Positions 1-10,342 of a stretch of DNA of 64,000 nucleotides are shown piece after piece. The position numbers and the translations under genes are program-made. The stretch comes from Paraconiothyrium sp. Pb-2020. Its lineage: Eukaryota > Ascomycota > Dothideomycetes > Pleosporales > Didymosphaeriaceae. The stretch spans positions 3,319,768 through 3,383,767 of the forward strand of contig JAJUBI010000007.1 of assembly GCA_022419385.1 (NCBI GenBank), in the 5' to 3' direction. Every line of letters begins with the position of its first letter. The first letter of the stretch is position 1. Under the pieces are notes generated by a model. That model was given only the letters and a program-made list of their open reading frames with translations, ran no database searches and was not told the origin of the DNA.

Positions 1-1
1 A

Positions 2-562
2 TGGATTAGCGAAGCGGAGCGGCGCAACACGAAGCAAAGGTGGTATTGGGAAGCTTCCCAACCAGAAGACGCATCGTTATGGACATTAGCTGAGCACAAC
101 GTCAATGCTCCAAGCGACATGCATATTCGTGGTCTGGTTCTAGACAAGATCGAGCATGTGGGAAAGCCGTATGATGTCTCTAATAACTGGTCGTCAGAGG
201 GTCTGCAATTCTGGGGACTGGACAGCGGGGATTCCGCGCGTAATTTCGTAAGCGCAAATGGCGTCAGGGGAGTGGCTCCTCTGGGAGCTCGTCGAGGTGA
301 TCTAGTATGTCGGTTTTGGAACACAAATGTCCTCGCCCTGGTCCGGAAGCCGCATCAGAATGTTCCATCAAGTTATGTCGAAGGAAAAATGGAGTTAGGG
401 GGAAGGGTTGCTATGCGTGGCATGGATCGTTTGCCAGACCCAGATGTCTCTTCCCAGCTCAACGCCGAGGTCTTCGGAAACATCAATGAGAAGGCAGTCA
501 ATATTGGTCTGAGCTTGGACGGATTGACTCATTTGACCATTGATACAATCTTCTGGGACTGA
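2..562 (+). CDS. HET-like protein, C-terminal part (5' end outside window)
   Basis: The frame is open from the first bases of the window to a TGA at 560-562, so only the last 186 residues are visible and the start lies upstream. A segment near the middle (GDLVCRFWNTNVLALVRK, followed by a hydrophobic/Gly-rich stretch around YVEGKMELGGRVAM) resembles the C-terminal half of fungal HET (heterokaryon incompatibility) proteins, where a 'GDLV..' strand precedes the '..YVHG.M.G' motif. The diagnostic N-terminal HET domain is not in view, so this is a resemblance only. HET proteins act in nonself recognition. No intron is needed in the visible part. An alternative is an unrelated fungus-specific protein. 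Confidence 0.5.
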   Translation, partial: WISEAERRNTKQRWYWEASQPEDASLWTLAEHNVNAPSDMHIRGLVLDKIEHVGKPYDVSNNWSSEGLQFWGLDSGDSARNFVSANGVRGVAPLGARRGDLVCRFWNTNVLALVRKPHQNVPSSYVEGKMELGGRVAMRGMDRLPDPDVSSQLNAEVFGNINEKAVNIGLSLDGLTHLTIDTIFWD

Positions 563-893
563 TATGAGACATGTGGATGGTAAAAGATGCTGACCATCCC
601 ATGGAAGTGCGCTGGGCACCAGTATTGGATACTATTGTAACGGACTTGATTGCGACGTTAATGGCACAGGGCAAAAGTGCCGATGATCTAGAGTTAGTTC
701 ACCAATACAAGCAATATACATTAACGGCTACGCAGTGAGTCACTTATCACAATCAGAGAATTGAACCAAAAAAGCTTGTAAAAGATGATCTGAAGCTATC
801 TGGAAGCGGTTTCATACGGCCATCATTGCCAGCCTCATCTATTGAGCCAGCCACACTACGTAAAGTGTTTGCTACTTCATCCTGTAACTGATT
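563..893. other. Intergenic, between two convergent genes
   Basis: About 330 bp between the stop of the HET-like gene and the stop of the minus-strand UstYa gene. It must hold both 3' untranslated regions. I see no further gene or repeat in it. Confidence 0.6.
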
Positions 894-1998
894 TTAATAC
901 GCCACAGGCCTCCCATGACTCATCTCGGTGTCGGGATGCATCTTTGACCACACATCCGGCTGAGGAGGCTTAGAGTATTCTTTTGTCTCAGGAAGGTACG
1001 GGAAATCATATTCCGGTGGCTCGACTGGGATGGCTCGTGAACGGATCCAATCGAGGACACTTGGAAAGTTTCGACACTTGTGTCTCGTACTGAAGTCAGG
1101 CAGAGGCTTGGGATAGTTCTTGACCTTATTGTAAGTCATGAGCGTGACATCGGCCTTACAAGTGATGGCTTGGCGTAAGAGCTCCGCACAGTGATCTGAG
1201 CTGCATCAGCGATAGTCATCGGAGTTGGAGCGACACACTGCCTACCTTTATGGAGACGAATGGTACGTTCAGTATCATCCCATTCAATAGAGGCTTTCGT
1301 CTTGCGGTTGTAATAATCTGGCCATGTCGACTTGCGAAGGAAGCTGACGCAATGCAGCATGTGTGTAACTTCTGGATACGCCATATACCCGCCACCGTAT
1401 TCGTCTGGCACCCTGACACCATCGGACGGATCCCATCCCATAGCAGATAACTCCTCTGCGGACACATTGATGAAGTGGGCTACGTCTATCAGCTTTTGTC
1501 AATGTATCCAATGTGTGCGTAACCTACTTGCTTCGATCTCTTCCCACGCAGCATCAATTTCCTCACTTGGTTCTCCTGTGTACGGTGATGGGAATCGAAG
1601 GGTGCCGTTGAATTGAGTGACTATAGGTTCGGGATCGATTACATCCAAGCCCGGCGCTTTACAAGTCAGCTTTACAACTCGTGTTAAGACCAGTTGCTGA
1701 AGGATCACTAACAGTAGTAATCTGTATACTTGAGGCATGTTCTAGGAAAATTGAGCTGCCATCCGATCCCAATGAATATCATTACGATGTTCGCTAGTAT
1801 GGAGATGTTGGCAACCAAGAGCAATGCTCTTGCCCTCCAGGCTGATCGCCTTGCATCGCGAACGTGGTTGGGCTGGAGGTGTTCTAAAAGGGTGTCTGCT
1901 TGACTACTGCTTTCTGACTCATTGTGCTCTTCAAACTTATCATATGGCAATGGAGTGTACTTGAGTGATTTGGAGTGCGCCATTGTAAGCTTGCTCAT
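894..1998 (-). CDS. UstYa-family (DUF3328) oxidase, copy 1
   Basis: Exons 1998-1713, 1656-1528, 1485-1246 and 1195-894 join to 318 residues; the introns are 56, 42 and 50 bp with GT-AG ends. A polar N-terminus is followed by one membrane segment (about residues 60-82, ALLLVANISILANIVMIFIG), then the lumenal domain. Both UstYa copper-site-like motifs are present: HMLHC at residues 180-184 and HKDHC at 217-221, followed by the usual ITCKADVTLMTY block. The second motif appears only when the last intron is removed, which supports that splice. Known members (UstYa/UstYb, PhomYa, AprY) catalyse oxidative cyclisation of fungal RiPP core peptides in the secretory pathway. The gene points away from the repeat precursor at 4.1 kb. 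The exact substrate is inferred from neighbourhood. The 42 bp second intron is at the low end of fungal sizes, so that junction is the least certain. Confidence 0.88.
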
Positions 1999-4080
1999 GC
2001 AATGGTGTTAGTGTGGTAGGTGTTCAAAAAGAAGTTCAGTGAACTGGCTTGAAGTGTGAGGAATTGTAGATTCGCAGAAAGGCATTGGGCTTTCGACTGA
2101 TACCCTTGGTAACGGCACTATCTTACGTTCGCTTAAGCTCCATTTGCTTGAACCGGTTAGGATTTCGGATCGTTGCTCCTACCCCTCCTTCGATGGCTAC
2201 TGTAGAATCTAGGAGGCGCAATTTGAGAAAATCATTTCTAAAATTGTAACCTGTACTCCGACTCTCGGTGACTACGTGAAGATTTCCGATGCATTCCAAT
2301 CACATACCTTCCTGTTTGACGTGAAACTGCGTTAGTGTTAAGCGATGATCAAGTACAATGACGCCGAAAAGCAATGAGAGACTGATGTGAAGCGCCTGAA
2401 GCGACTGAAGACGATCCACTGACGTGATAGTTCCTGAGAATGACCGGCGCCCTTGAAGCAGTGCAGTACAAGTCGCTCAAGGTGTGTCCACCTTGGCTCG
2501 TTGCATCTGAAGGATTCGAGAAGCACCTGTACCATTCTGGATCACTTGGTCCGTTATGCACGGCTGCACGACGGATGATATTTGGGATTTAGCTCGATAT
2601 CCTCATCTCTATCGTAAATTAACACATGGCGAGGCGAGCGGGTCATCATCCCTCCGTTCTGGGTAGGCAAAGACCACCATAGCCAACGCATATGTCCTTC
2701 GAGCTAATGAGCACAGGACTGTAGTGGACCCTTCGGACCTGAGTTATGAGCAGCATCAAGAAATATGCATGTATGAAGAGATTCAATGCATGCGGAATCC
2801 TTCCAACTTGGCAGGATGTCAATGCCGAGGCTACAACAATTCGTCATCGACTGCGCAATATCAATTACCCTGCGGTCGGAAACACAAGCGAATGTTAAGT
2901 GCTAAACTTGTACTAAGCTTATCGCAAAGTATACCCTGTGGTTGATGCAAGATAAATCCTTCTACTCGTATCCGGAAAGGTGGTAGGTTGGAAGATAAGC
3001 TTCAACAAGCTTCATTTGCTTATCAAGAAGCTTAGTACTGTACCCGACCCCGAGTTCTCAATAAAAGTGGGGTCTAAGGGTGATGAATTAGTAGGGCGGC
3101 TAGAACTGCCTATCCACGATGGCTAGCCTACTCCTGTCGTGCACCAACCAGAGACAACTGCCTTAAGAACAGTTCTATCGGCAATCTGTCCGAGCCGCCT
3201 CCCGCAGCCACCCCGCAACGCCATCGTTCGGGGAATGACGGGAAAGATCGCCATTGTATCCTTGCGATTCCTCAGACATCGCTTCCGTCAAGCGAATGGC
3301 AACACAACACCCACACTAATACCCACCAATCAGAAGCCTCTGCGTCGCAGACCTCGGACCATTACCAACGCAGCAATTGAGCGCAAGAAATATTAGGAAG
3401 GATCCGTTATTGTAGGATAAGAAAGGGTAATTCTGAGAACGATCGGGATATCGTGAATCTTTGCCTACAGTGTCTTCAACCGTCTTTACAGATCGTCTAG
3501 CCGGAATTCTTTTCTCACTGACAACCTGCCCATTGTACGAACGGGGAAAGGTCCCAAGACATGAGTCCACGTCTCGTACCATCTTCTGTAACATGACGCC
3601 TGGGACAGTTGTGGAGCCGGTTCACCATGGGCTTACCAACAATAGAAGGTCATTCCAACCGCCGACGAGACTTCATCCTCCATCAAAAGTCCATACCAAG
3701 ACTGGGAGGGATCGATTGCTTCTAATGCCGGTAGAACTGGCAAAAGTGGGTCGTCTAGGACAAAAACACGCTTCACCATAAGCTGTATTCCTTCTGCATC
3801 CGCTGGGGAGGTCATCTGATTTGCAGACAACGACTGCATGAGATCTACATATTGGACTTCCCAGGAGATGTGTAGCATGGTGCAGTTGACGCAATTATCT
3901 ATCTCAATGATCACGGAGTGATTGTAGCCGACTCCAAGGGGTTTGGAAAGCAGGCGGATTTCTCTCGTCCACTGCAAAGATATAAGAGGGTAGCCTCGCT
4001 CAGGTATCATCCATCAACAGCTCGTGCTGAAGTCCAATTATCTGTTCTAAGAACTATATTTTCTCTGAAAGCCACTCATC
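1999..4080. other. Intergenic region between UstYa gene and RiPP precursor
   Basis: About 2.1 kb with no convincing gene; the open frames are short and share no family motifs. It should contain the promoter of the minus-strand UstYa gene and the promoter of the precursor gene. A small imperfect palindromic patch rich in AAGCTT lies at about 2994-3035 (GATAAGC ... GCTTATC). Confidence 0.5.
3981..3987 (+). promoter_or_regulatory. TATA-like box of the RiPP precursor gene
   Basis: TATAAGA in the context GATATAAGAGGG, 94 bp upstream of the precursor ATG. The same ATATAAGAG core occurs upstream of the second UstYa gene (5138) and once more at 7896. Promoter function is inferred from position and sequence only. 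Confidence 0.5.
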
Positions 4081-4719
4081 ATGCATTTCATCAAGCTCAG
4101 TGCTGTGGCTGCCACTATCATGGCCTTTGCCGCTGCAGTGCCCATCGGCGAGGGCGCTCTTGCCGCAAGAGACCCGCAAAGGAACTACGACCACAAGTAT
4201 GAGGAAGACGAGGACAGTAGTCTTGCTTCACGGTCGCCTCAACGAAATTATGATCACAAATACGAGGACGATGAGGACACCACGGTCAAGGTCCGGGCTC
4301 CTCAGCGCAATTATGATCACAAATACGAGGACGATGAGATTGTCAAAGTCGCCGCCCGCAGCCCTCAGAGGAACTACGACCACAAGTACGAGGATGACGA
4401 GGATGCCACGGTCGTGACTCGCAATCCTCAACGAAACTATGACCATAAATACGAAGATGACGAGGACGCCACCGTCAAGGTCCGGGCTCCTCAGCGCAAC
4501 TATGATCACAAGTACGAAGACGATGAAACTGCCAAACTCGCCGCCCGAAGCCCCCAGAGGAACTACGATCACAAGTATGAAGATGACGAAGATGCCACCG
4601 TTGTAGCTCGCAATCCTCAGCGAAACTATGATCACAAGTACGAGGACGACGAAGCAATCACTGTAGCATCTCGCGACCCTCAGCGAAATTATGATCACAA
4701 GTATGAGGATGATGAGTAA
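4081..4719 (+). CDS. Secreted multi-repeat RiPP precursor peptide (dikaritin-like)
   Basis: Intronless 212-residue protein. Residues 1-19 are a typical signal peptide (MHFIKLSAVAATIMAFAAA, cleavage likely before VP). The rest is nine copies of a unit beginning R-[DSAN]-PQR-NYDHKYE, with the first Arg at residues 30, 51, 72, 93, 114, 135, 156, 177 and 198, an exact 21-residue period. NYDHKYE is invariant in all nine; the linker (for example DDEDATVVxR) varies. This is the architecture of fungal precursors such as UstA and PhomA: signal peptide plus tandem cores released by proteolysis and then crosslinked by UstYa enzymes. The two UstYa genes on either side support that role. The likely core is NYDHKYED, with two Tyr available for crosslinking (inferred). 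Unlike UstA there are no Lys-Arg Kex2 sites; single Arg residues frame each core. The alternative is a repetitive secreted cell-wall or effector protein. Confidence 0.85.
   Translation: MHFIKLSAVAATIMAFAAAVPIGEGALAARDPQRNYDHKYEEDEDSSLASRSPQRNYDHKYEDDEDTTVKVRAPQRNYDHKYEDDEIVKVAARSPQRNYDHKYEDDEDATVVTRNPQRNYDHKYEDDEDATVKVRAPQRNYDHKYEDDETAKLAARSPQRNYDHKYEDDEDATVVARNPQRNYDHKYEDDEAITVASRDPQRNYDHKYEDDE
4168..4716 (+). repeat. Nine in-frame 63-bp tandem repeats
   Basis: The repeat units are 63 bp, with the last lacking its linker. The peptide is constant but codons differ: the PQR Arg is written AGG, CGA or CGC and Tyr/Asn/His codons alternate. Linkers show a second order: units 3-5 (A, S, N at the residue after the first Arg) are echoed by units 6-8, pointing to duplication of a three-unit block of 189 bp. 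Confidence 0.9.
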
Positions 4720-5329
4720 GGGCCACCTCATTGATTCAGAATTTGGCGGTAAAACATGTCTGCTATGCTATAGAGATCATTTGGGCTGGACTTGCCAGTC
4801 TGAAGGGAAAGCGGGGTTGATAGGGGTCTTGACAAGGGAGAAGATGTCGCTCATTTCTTGGTTCATGCAACGCGGATTTTGTCACTCTTTAGATATCTCT
4901 CGAGAATTATGAAGGATGAAGGGCAGTCATTACCTCAATACAGGGGGCATGTAGTTAGCTGAATGGAAGACTGGCTGAGCGGTATTTCATGCTTCTTCGT
5001 CGATGTAAGCTCGACAGACTGCTACAAAGTCGAGTTTGGGCGTATCAAATAGCCGTACTAAGCAATCATTTAGCGATGGCTCATCGTCAAGTTTCGGCCC
5101 GTGTACAGTTGCGTGATTTGATCTACATATGCCCCAATATAAGAGTGGATTCGGCCGGTGTCCCCACATTCCTACCTAGTTGCATGTACCCTTGTATTTG
5201 ATGCCCTATATCCTTGCCCGTGAATCCTTCCTCACGTCACCGGCCCACTTTGAGAGATAAGCGCATTTTTGACCTTGTGTCCGCGCCCCTCTTCGTAGTT
5301 TCTCCTTCACCCCCAAGCTCCCACTCACA
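4720..5329. other. Intergenic, precursor to second UstYa gene
   Basis: About 610 bp holding the precursor 3' region and the promoter of the second UstYa gene, including the TATA-like site at 5138. No other gene is seen. Confidence 0.6.
5138..5144 (+). promoter_or_regulatory. TATA-like box of the second UstYa gene
   Basis: TATAAGA in the context AATATAAGAGTG, about 190 bp upstream of the ATG at 5330. It shares the ATATAAGAG core with the site before the precursor gene. Function is inferred. Confidence 0.4.
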
Positions 5330-6108
5330 ATGAAGTCCTCCAGGCCCGCATCTACGTCTTGCTGCCAAATCATAATTGCTGCGACCATACTGACTATCAT
5401 CTCTTCGTTTTTGTTTCTCTTAGCCAACAATTTACCCAATATACAAAGCTTCACGTCTCGTCAGTGCACCACAGCACCCGCTCAGCCTGAGTCAGTTCGC
5501 CTGAAAACGACTTTCGAATCCATTCCCGCGCTTGAAGACTTCAGCCCGAAAGCAGACGCTGCCTGGGAGGCCCTCAGTCCACGTGTCAATGGCTTCCTTC
5601 AGGTACAGTACAACGAGACCTATATCCAGTCATGGGGCATCAGCATGTTTCATCAACTCCATTGCTTGGGTCACATAAGGAGGACCTTACAGATACACAT
5701 GGGACTTGCAGATAGTCGCGCGCACCATCATGGTGGAAGTAAGGCTGAGCAGCACATGGACGATGTGGAGCATGTCGCGCACTGCTTCGCGTATCTCGCG
5801 CAGGTAAGTTTAGGCTTCCAATTATCATGGGGCGTCATTGTATCGCCAAATTTGATCAAGAAAATTGATGTGAAACACAGGCAATTGAATGCACAGCTGA
5901 TGGCACCATCGAGCCACCATGGACGGCGCATGACCGCGCTGGCTATATCAAGGCCAATGGAGTGGATGGATTGGGAGTCGTGCATCAGTGTCGTTCAACA
6001 AAGCATCTTTGGAGCGTCGCAAGCATGAGTGAGAGGAAGGCAGTGGAGATGTGGGGCTGGAAGGAAGGAGATGAGATTGGAAACGTCTTTGAGGTGGAGG
6101 AAGCTTGA
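5330..6108 (+). CDS. UstYa-family (DUF3328) oxidase, copy 2
   Basis: Exons 5330-5803 and 5881-6108 (77 bp intron, GTAAGT...CACAG) give 233 residues. Residues 14-32 form a signal-anchor helix. The catalytic motifs are intact: HQLHC at 108-112 and HVAHC at 148-152. Splicing produces the family's hallmark AIECTADGTIEPP block straight after the second motif, ending in VHQCRSTKHLWSV. Members catalyse oxidative crosslinking of RiPP cores, often working in pairs (UstYa plus UstYb). Here it sits about 0.6 kb downstream of the nine-repeat precursor on the same strand, with the other UstYa gene on the far side. Sequence divergence between the two copies suggests separate steps rather than recent duplication. 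The product is unknown. Confidence 0.92.
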
Positions 6109-6646
6109 GCTATTTAAAACATCTTCAACACGTTGCGAATGATCACTCGGTAGACCCAGAACATCGCCTCTGAATCAGCCTGGGCTCAATTAGAAACTAT
6201 GGCACATATCGCCACATCAGATTTACGAGACATGCATGATCCGATATGGCACGCAGCACGCCATGTCATATCTATCGTCGGGTCGCCGAGTGACGTACAT
6301 ACCCCCGACACCCTTAGTGGAGAAGGAGCACTCGTCCTTCCAGACAATTTGCGCCCACTTCTTTTAGTTGTAGCTGAGGTGTTCTATAACTCACGCTAGA
6401 CGTACCTGCTGCTGCGCTTCTATGAGCAGAGGTTTTGGAGGGACGACGCAGGGGTATTCGTGGTTATTCATAGGTCTCATCTTCGTTTCCTACAAAGTTT
6501 CTAGGGCCTTAAGTCACCCGACTGTGTATTGAAATACCGCCGAGACGGACGAGAGGCTCATAGCATTGGGTCTCGCCGTTTTGTTATTCACTTCGTGCAT
6601 TTTGTATTTTCTTTTCTCCACCGTATGGAAAAGCACCTTATCGAAC
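6109..6646. other. Intergenic, no clear gene
   Basis: About 540 bp. The frame of the following open frame extends upstream to about 6533 and there encodes a hydrophobic stretch (ALGLAVLLFTSCILYFLF), which could be a first exon's end, but I found no convincing start or splice acceptor. Confidence 0.4.
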
Positions 6647-7537
6647 ATGTTCCCGACCTCATTGGATTTGATGATCATAAAAGTTTCGAATTCAATGATA
6701 TGGAACGCTGGAATCAGGCAAAACCCAGGGTCAAACAATTCCTCGACAGCCATGCATTGGTGTTTGCAAAATCACCATTCCTCCACATGCCGTCCCTGTA
6801 TGAACTCGGATTCGCCCTCCGAGAATACAAGGTCTGCAACAGTTCTACCCCGGCAGGCCAAGCTCAAACCCCAGTGGATCTCGACTTTTGGCCCTTTCAC
6901 TGCAGGAACCGACGACCAGCAAGGCCATGTTACACCCACCAGCACCTGCACTGCCATTCCGTGTGAGTTCCAAGAGTCTCTATGTGACAAGTGGACTACG
7001 TGGCCGTTTTCCTATGTTCCGTCCCTAGATACCTTACGCGAACGACTTCAAGCAACAACAATCATATCGTCTGCTCCTGGGCTTTTTTTCTGGGCAAATA
7101 CACTGCCCTTTGACCCTGGGCGTCTTCGAGGCGGGCAACTTTTCCGCAACAGTTTCTCAACGTCATCATATTTGACGACACGTGACGGAACGACTCAATG
7201 CAACGCTGCAACGCTCAGCTTAGCAACTGACATCGGAATTACCCCCGGGAAAGAAAATCAGCCGGCAACAGTGCTGTGCAATGCTGCTTTGGAGCCGTGT
7301 GGGATTGTTCTAGAAAATGAAGACGACTGTATCTCGCGCATTGCCGGGCGCCGTTGCTATCTTGTCCAGCTTTCTCAATGCTGGTTAGAAGACGAAGAAC
7401 TGTGGCATAACTACATGATCGTGGCCGACACGGCTGGTCGTAAAAATTTGGAGCGAATTGTAGTTGCGAGGATTCTACCTAATAGACTGCGGAATCTCGA
7501 CGGGACGCGGACGTTAAAATACATACACCTGGAGTAA
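6647..7537 (+). CDS. Unidentified long open frame, possibly a decayed or mis-framed gene
   Basis: A continuous frame of 297 codons from the first ATG at 6647 to a stop at 7535-7537, open further upstream to about 6533. No family is recognised. Visible traits are a hydrophobic stretch encoded upstream of the ATG and a Cys-rich centre and end (CTAIPCEFQESLCDKW; later several Cys around GRRCYLVQLSQCW). A second overlapping + frame (6529-6966) reads more like a soluble protein in its middle part (SFEFNDMERWNQAKPRVKQF), and a splice from about 6961 to 7028 would continue in yet a third frame for some 47 codons. The mixture suggests a gene with unresolved introns or a frameshifted relic. Its place just after the RiPP locus makes a cluster role possible but unproven. 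Confidence 0.35.
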   Translation: MFPTSLDLMIIKVSNSMIWNAGIRQNPGSNNSSTAMHWCLQNHHSSTCRPCMNSDSPSENTRSATVLPRQAKLKPQWISTFGPFTAGTDDQQGHVTPTSTCTAIPCEFQESLCDKWTTWPFSYVPSLDTLRERLQATTIISSAPGLFFWANTLPFDPGRLRGGQLFRNSFSTSSYLTTRDGTTQCNAATLSLATDIGITPGKENQPATVLCNAALEPCGIVLENEDDCISRIAGRRCYLVQLSQCWLEDEELWHNYMIVADTAGRKNLERIVVARILPNRLRNLDGTRTLKYIHLE

Positions 7538-10342
7538 AACAACATGGAAGGGAAAAAAGAGGCAGGAGACTCGGGTGCACCAGGAGTTGAGACACTGCAG
7601 ACGCTCTAAGCATCAGTTATACGCTCCAACCGCAACGCTATCGAACAGGCCCTAAAGTCATATCATGATCCGCCAAGTCGCTGGGTTGTAGCTCAGACGA
7701 CAGCATGCAGGGAACGGGGCTTCTCGACCACTCAGCCATGTACTATCAGCGTACCGCCGGATTAGAAGTTGCGTGGGTGACGGTAGCGCATACCAGCTGT
7801 TGTATGATTTTAGTCATGCGGATCCTGTTGTTTTGATCAGGAACAGAGTAGCATTCCTTTACCGCCAATGGCTTCCCTGACCTCTTTATGCCTCATATAA
7901 GAGGGACTGAACGTAGAACAGGGCAATAGCTGAATGTTAAGCTCACACTCGTTTTATTTTATATGTGCTACAAACCAAGGAGACAGCTGTGGGGACTTGT
8001 CAGGGAACGATTGTCGACCATAGGAACTCCACATTCATCAAGTATGGTAGGCCAAAGGTGATATAATCACTGAAGGATGACTAGAGAGGCTAGAACGAGT
8101 CTTACTTGCATTGAATCGGTCGCATACAGGAGCAGACGTTGACTGATCATAGCGGTGGAATGACGAAACAACGCTAGAGGCTGTTGATTGGGCCGAAGCG
8201 GCATGGCACGATCCGCATGACACTAGTTCACAAGTGTTTCGGGAACCCCCTTCCCCGCTTGCGTGTCTCAACACCAAACACACCTCCGTCGATTCGCGCA
8301 TTGCCATCATCAGGGCTCGTCACACCTCGCATGCCAGCCGCTGGAGTTCAATACGACATGTTTCTCTTCGCCGCAGGTACTGATCAGAGCGCTTCGCGAT
8401 GTTACTCATGGGTATCCACGGTGCAGCGATGCAATATCAGGGTGTCCACCTGACCGGAGCAAACCTAGGCAGGGAGCATGATTTGACCTTGTCGCATGCT
8501 CGAATATCGGAAATCAAGAGCACCATCCTCGATAACTATATTGAATCATCTTCCGTAGATGTCTTCCATCGGCTTCCATTGCAGGTAAAGCGACTGCTTG
8601 GGTGTTGTGAACTTTCACTGATTTACAGAAGAAGAGATAATCCACCGGATGAGATACTCAACTAGTAGAGATTTTAAGTCTATCAGTGGAGCAATCGGGA
8701 TGACGACTGAGCGAATATTCCCGAGGTTGGCGTTGACCATTACAAACATGGGAAGCTTGGCGCTTGAGCAAAAGCGGTGTGCCCTGCATGGGATTATCGT
8801 ATGAGAGGGAGAATCACTCGTCGAGAATATTGCCACGCTTTGAGACATCGCCACATTTCGCTTGCTGTTACCTGTCAACCGTTCCTCCCGAATACTCGCG
8901 TACCGGGGGCTGACAACATGGCGGGCAAAGATTCGTATGAGCCGAGAATGTTTTCACTTCCTGCAACCGAGATTTCCCGTGGCGGAAAGCAAGTTTCCGG
9001 GTGTGTTGGTTCTATTAGGATTACCGACACGGAGAAGGTGACAAGCGTAGGGGTGGAGAATGGTGCCAATGTTTCTCTTCAATGTCAGCATGTGAAGCAT
9101 GAGGGACACCTGTCAGACATGTTGCCATGTTTTGTCTAAATATACGCTCGAGGAGTCGAGGGCATGAATCTCTAGTCTCTTTCAAGCCGATTTCCATGGT
9201 TTCTGAGCGAACTTGCACCATTCTTCGTCCAGACGTTGTTCTCTAGAACTACGAGCTTCGACTCCTGGGTGGCCACAATCGCATATGGCAATGAAAAGCG
9301 GAAGCTCATGGCCGGAAACATCGCGACCGTTGTTACACGGATACCGAGCAACGAAGCGGTGTGAAGGCTATGCATCCTCCACGCGAGCCCTCTGAACGAC
9401 CTGCTGCACGAAGGCATGACAAGGCCCGACAATATTGGCCAGTGGGGTAGCTGCCACCGTTCTCGTGCGCGAAGCCGGCGAAGCGCGTTCTCCATTGCTA
9501 AGTTAACGTTAGCCAAGCCTGCTGTACTACGACGCCGTACTGTACACAACATGCGCGGCAGGGGTGTGCTCGTATAGACGCCCAATCACCGAGCACCCTC
9601 GACCCGCTACTATACCGTCCCCACAGAGAAGCATGAGTGATGCCAGGGATGACATAAAGGAATCACGATGTCTAAGTGGTTTTGCCTATGTGCGCATGCA
9701 GCAGCACCCGATGACATGGTAGCAATGGTGCGCGCTTGGGTCATAGTCTAGCATGGTCTCTCCTATGCTGCACCACCACCATGCAGCGTTCCGAGATCGG
9801 CAGCAGACCTAGCCGAGCAAAAGTTCACGATCAAAAGGCAAGTCGAGATGGAGACTTGCATTCCAAAGGACGTAGGCGGATTGCAATAACACTGATCTGC
9901 AGAGCAAATCATCCAGTAAGCGCTGGATATGCAAATGTGTCAGTGCAGACAAGAAGGAAAGTTAGAATATTGTACAATCCATGGTCTCGACCCAAGCACC
10001 AGGTGCGCATAGAGAAGCTCGTTACAGGCTAAAGCTCCGACTGGCCGGCCCGAATACCTCATACAGTGCCCAACCATGCGCGTTTCTGCAATCATCTAGA
10101 ACCTTGCTCCCCATGATATGGTATACTTCCGCAAGAATGGAGAAAATTTGTGGGCCGGAAGATGGAGTCCAGCTGAGGATTTTATCCGTGTTGCGCTCCG
10201 CTAATACGGACCCTGCATTGACAGCGGGAGTGCTCATAAAGGATACACAGGCCACGTTCTTCTCATTTGTTTTTTGACATTTGACGTGAAGAGGAGGCAC
10301 GATCATCCAGCAGTCGTTGCTTCTTTTGGAAGAACGAGCATC
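7538..10342. other. Gene-poor stretch upstream of the MFS exporter
   Basis: About 2.8 kb with only short, patternless open frames on both strands. It contains a third ATATAAGAG site (7895-7903) with no obvious gene behind it. It may be a decayed part of the RiPP cluster; no transposon ends or coding relics could be named. Confidence 0.45.

Noticed and set aside
2994..3035. Cluster of AAGCTT palindromes with a 7-bp inverted repeat
   Set aside because: Too short and irregular for a terminal inverted repeat or attachment site; no associated transposase.
3633..4010. 125-codon minus-strand frame before the precursor gene
   Set aside because: It lies over the likely precursor promoter including the TATA-like box, and shows no family motif.
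4228..4731. 167-codon open frame on the minus strand across the repeat precursor
   Set aside because: It is the mirror of the tandem repeats; periodic sequence keeps several frames open. It has no signal or domain of its own.
9172..9585. 137-codon minus-strand frame in the gene-poor region
   Set aside because: No family resemblance, odd composition and no splice partners.
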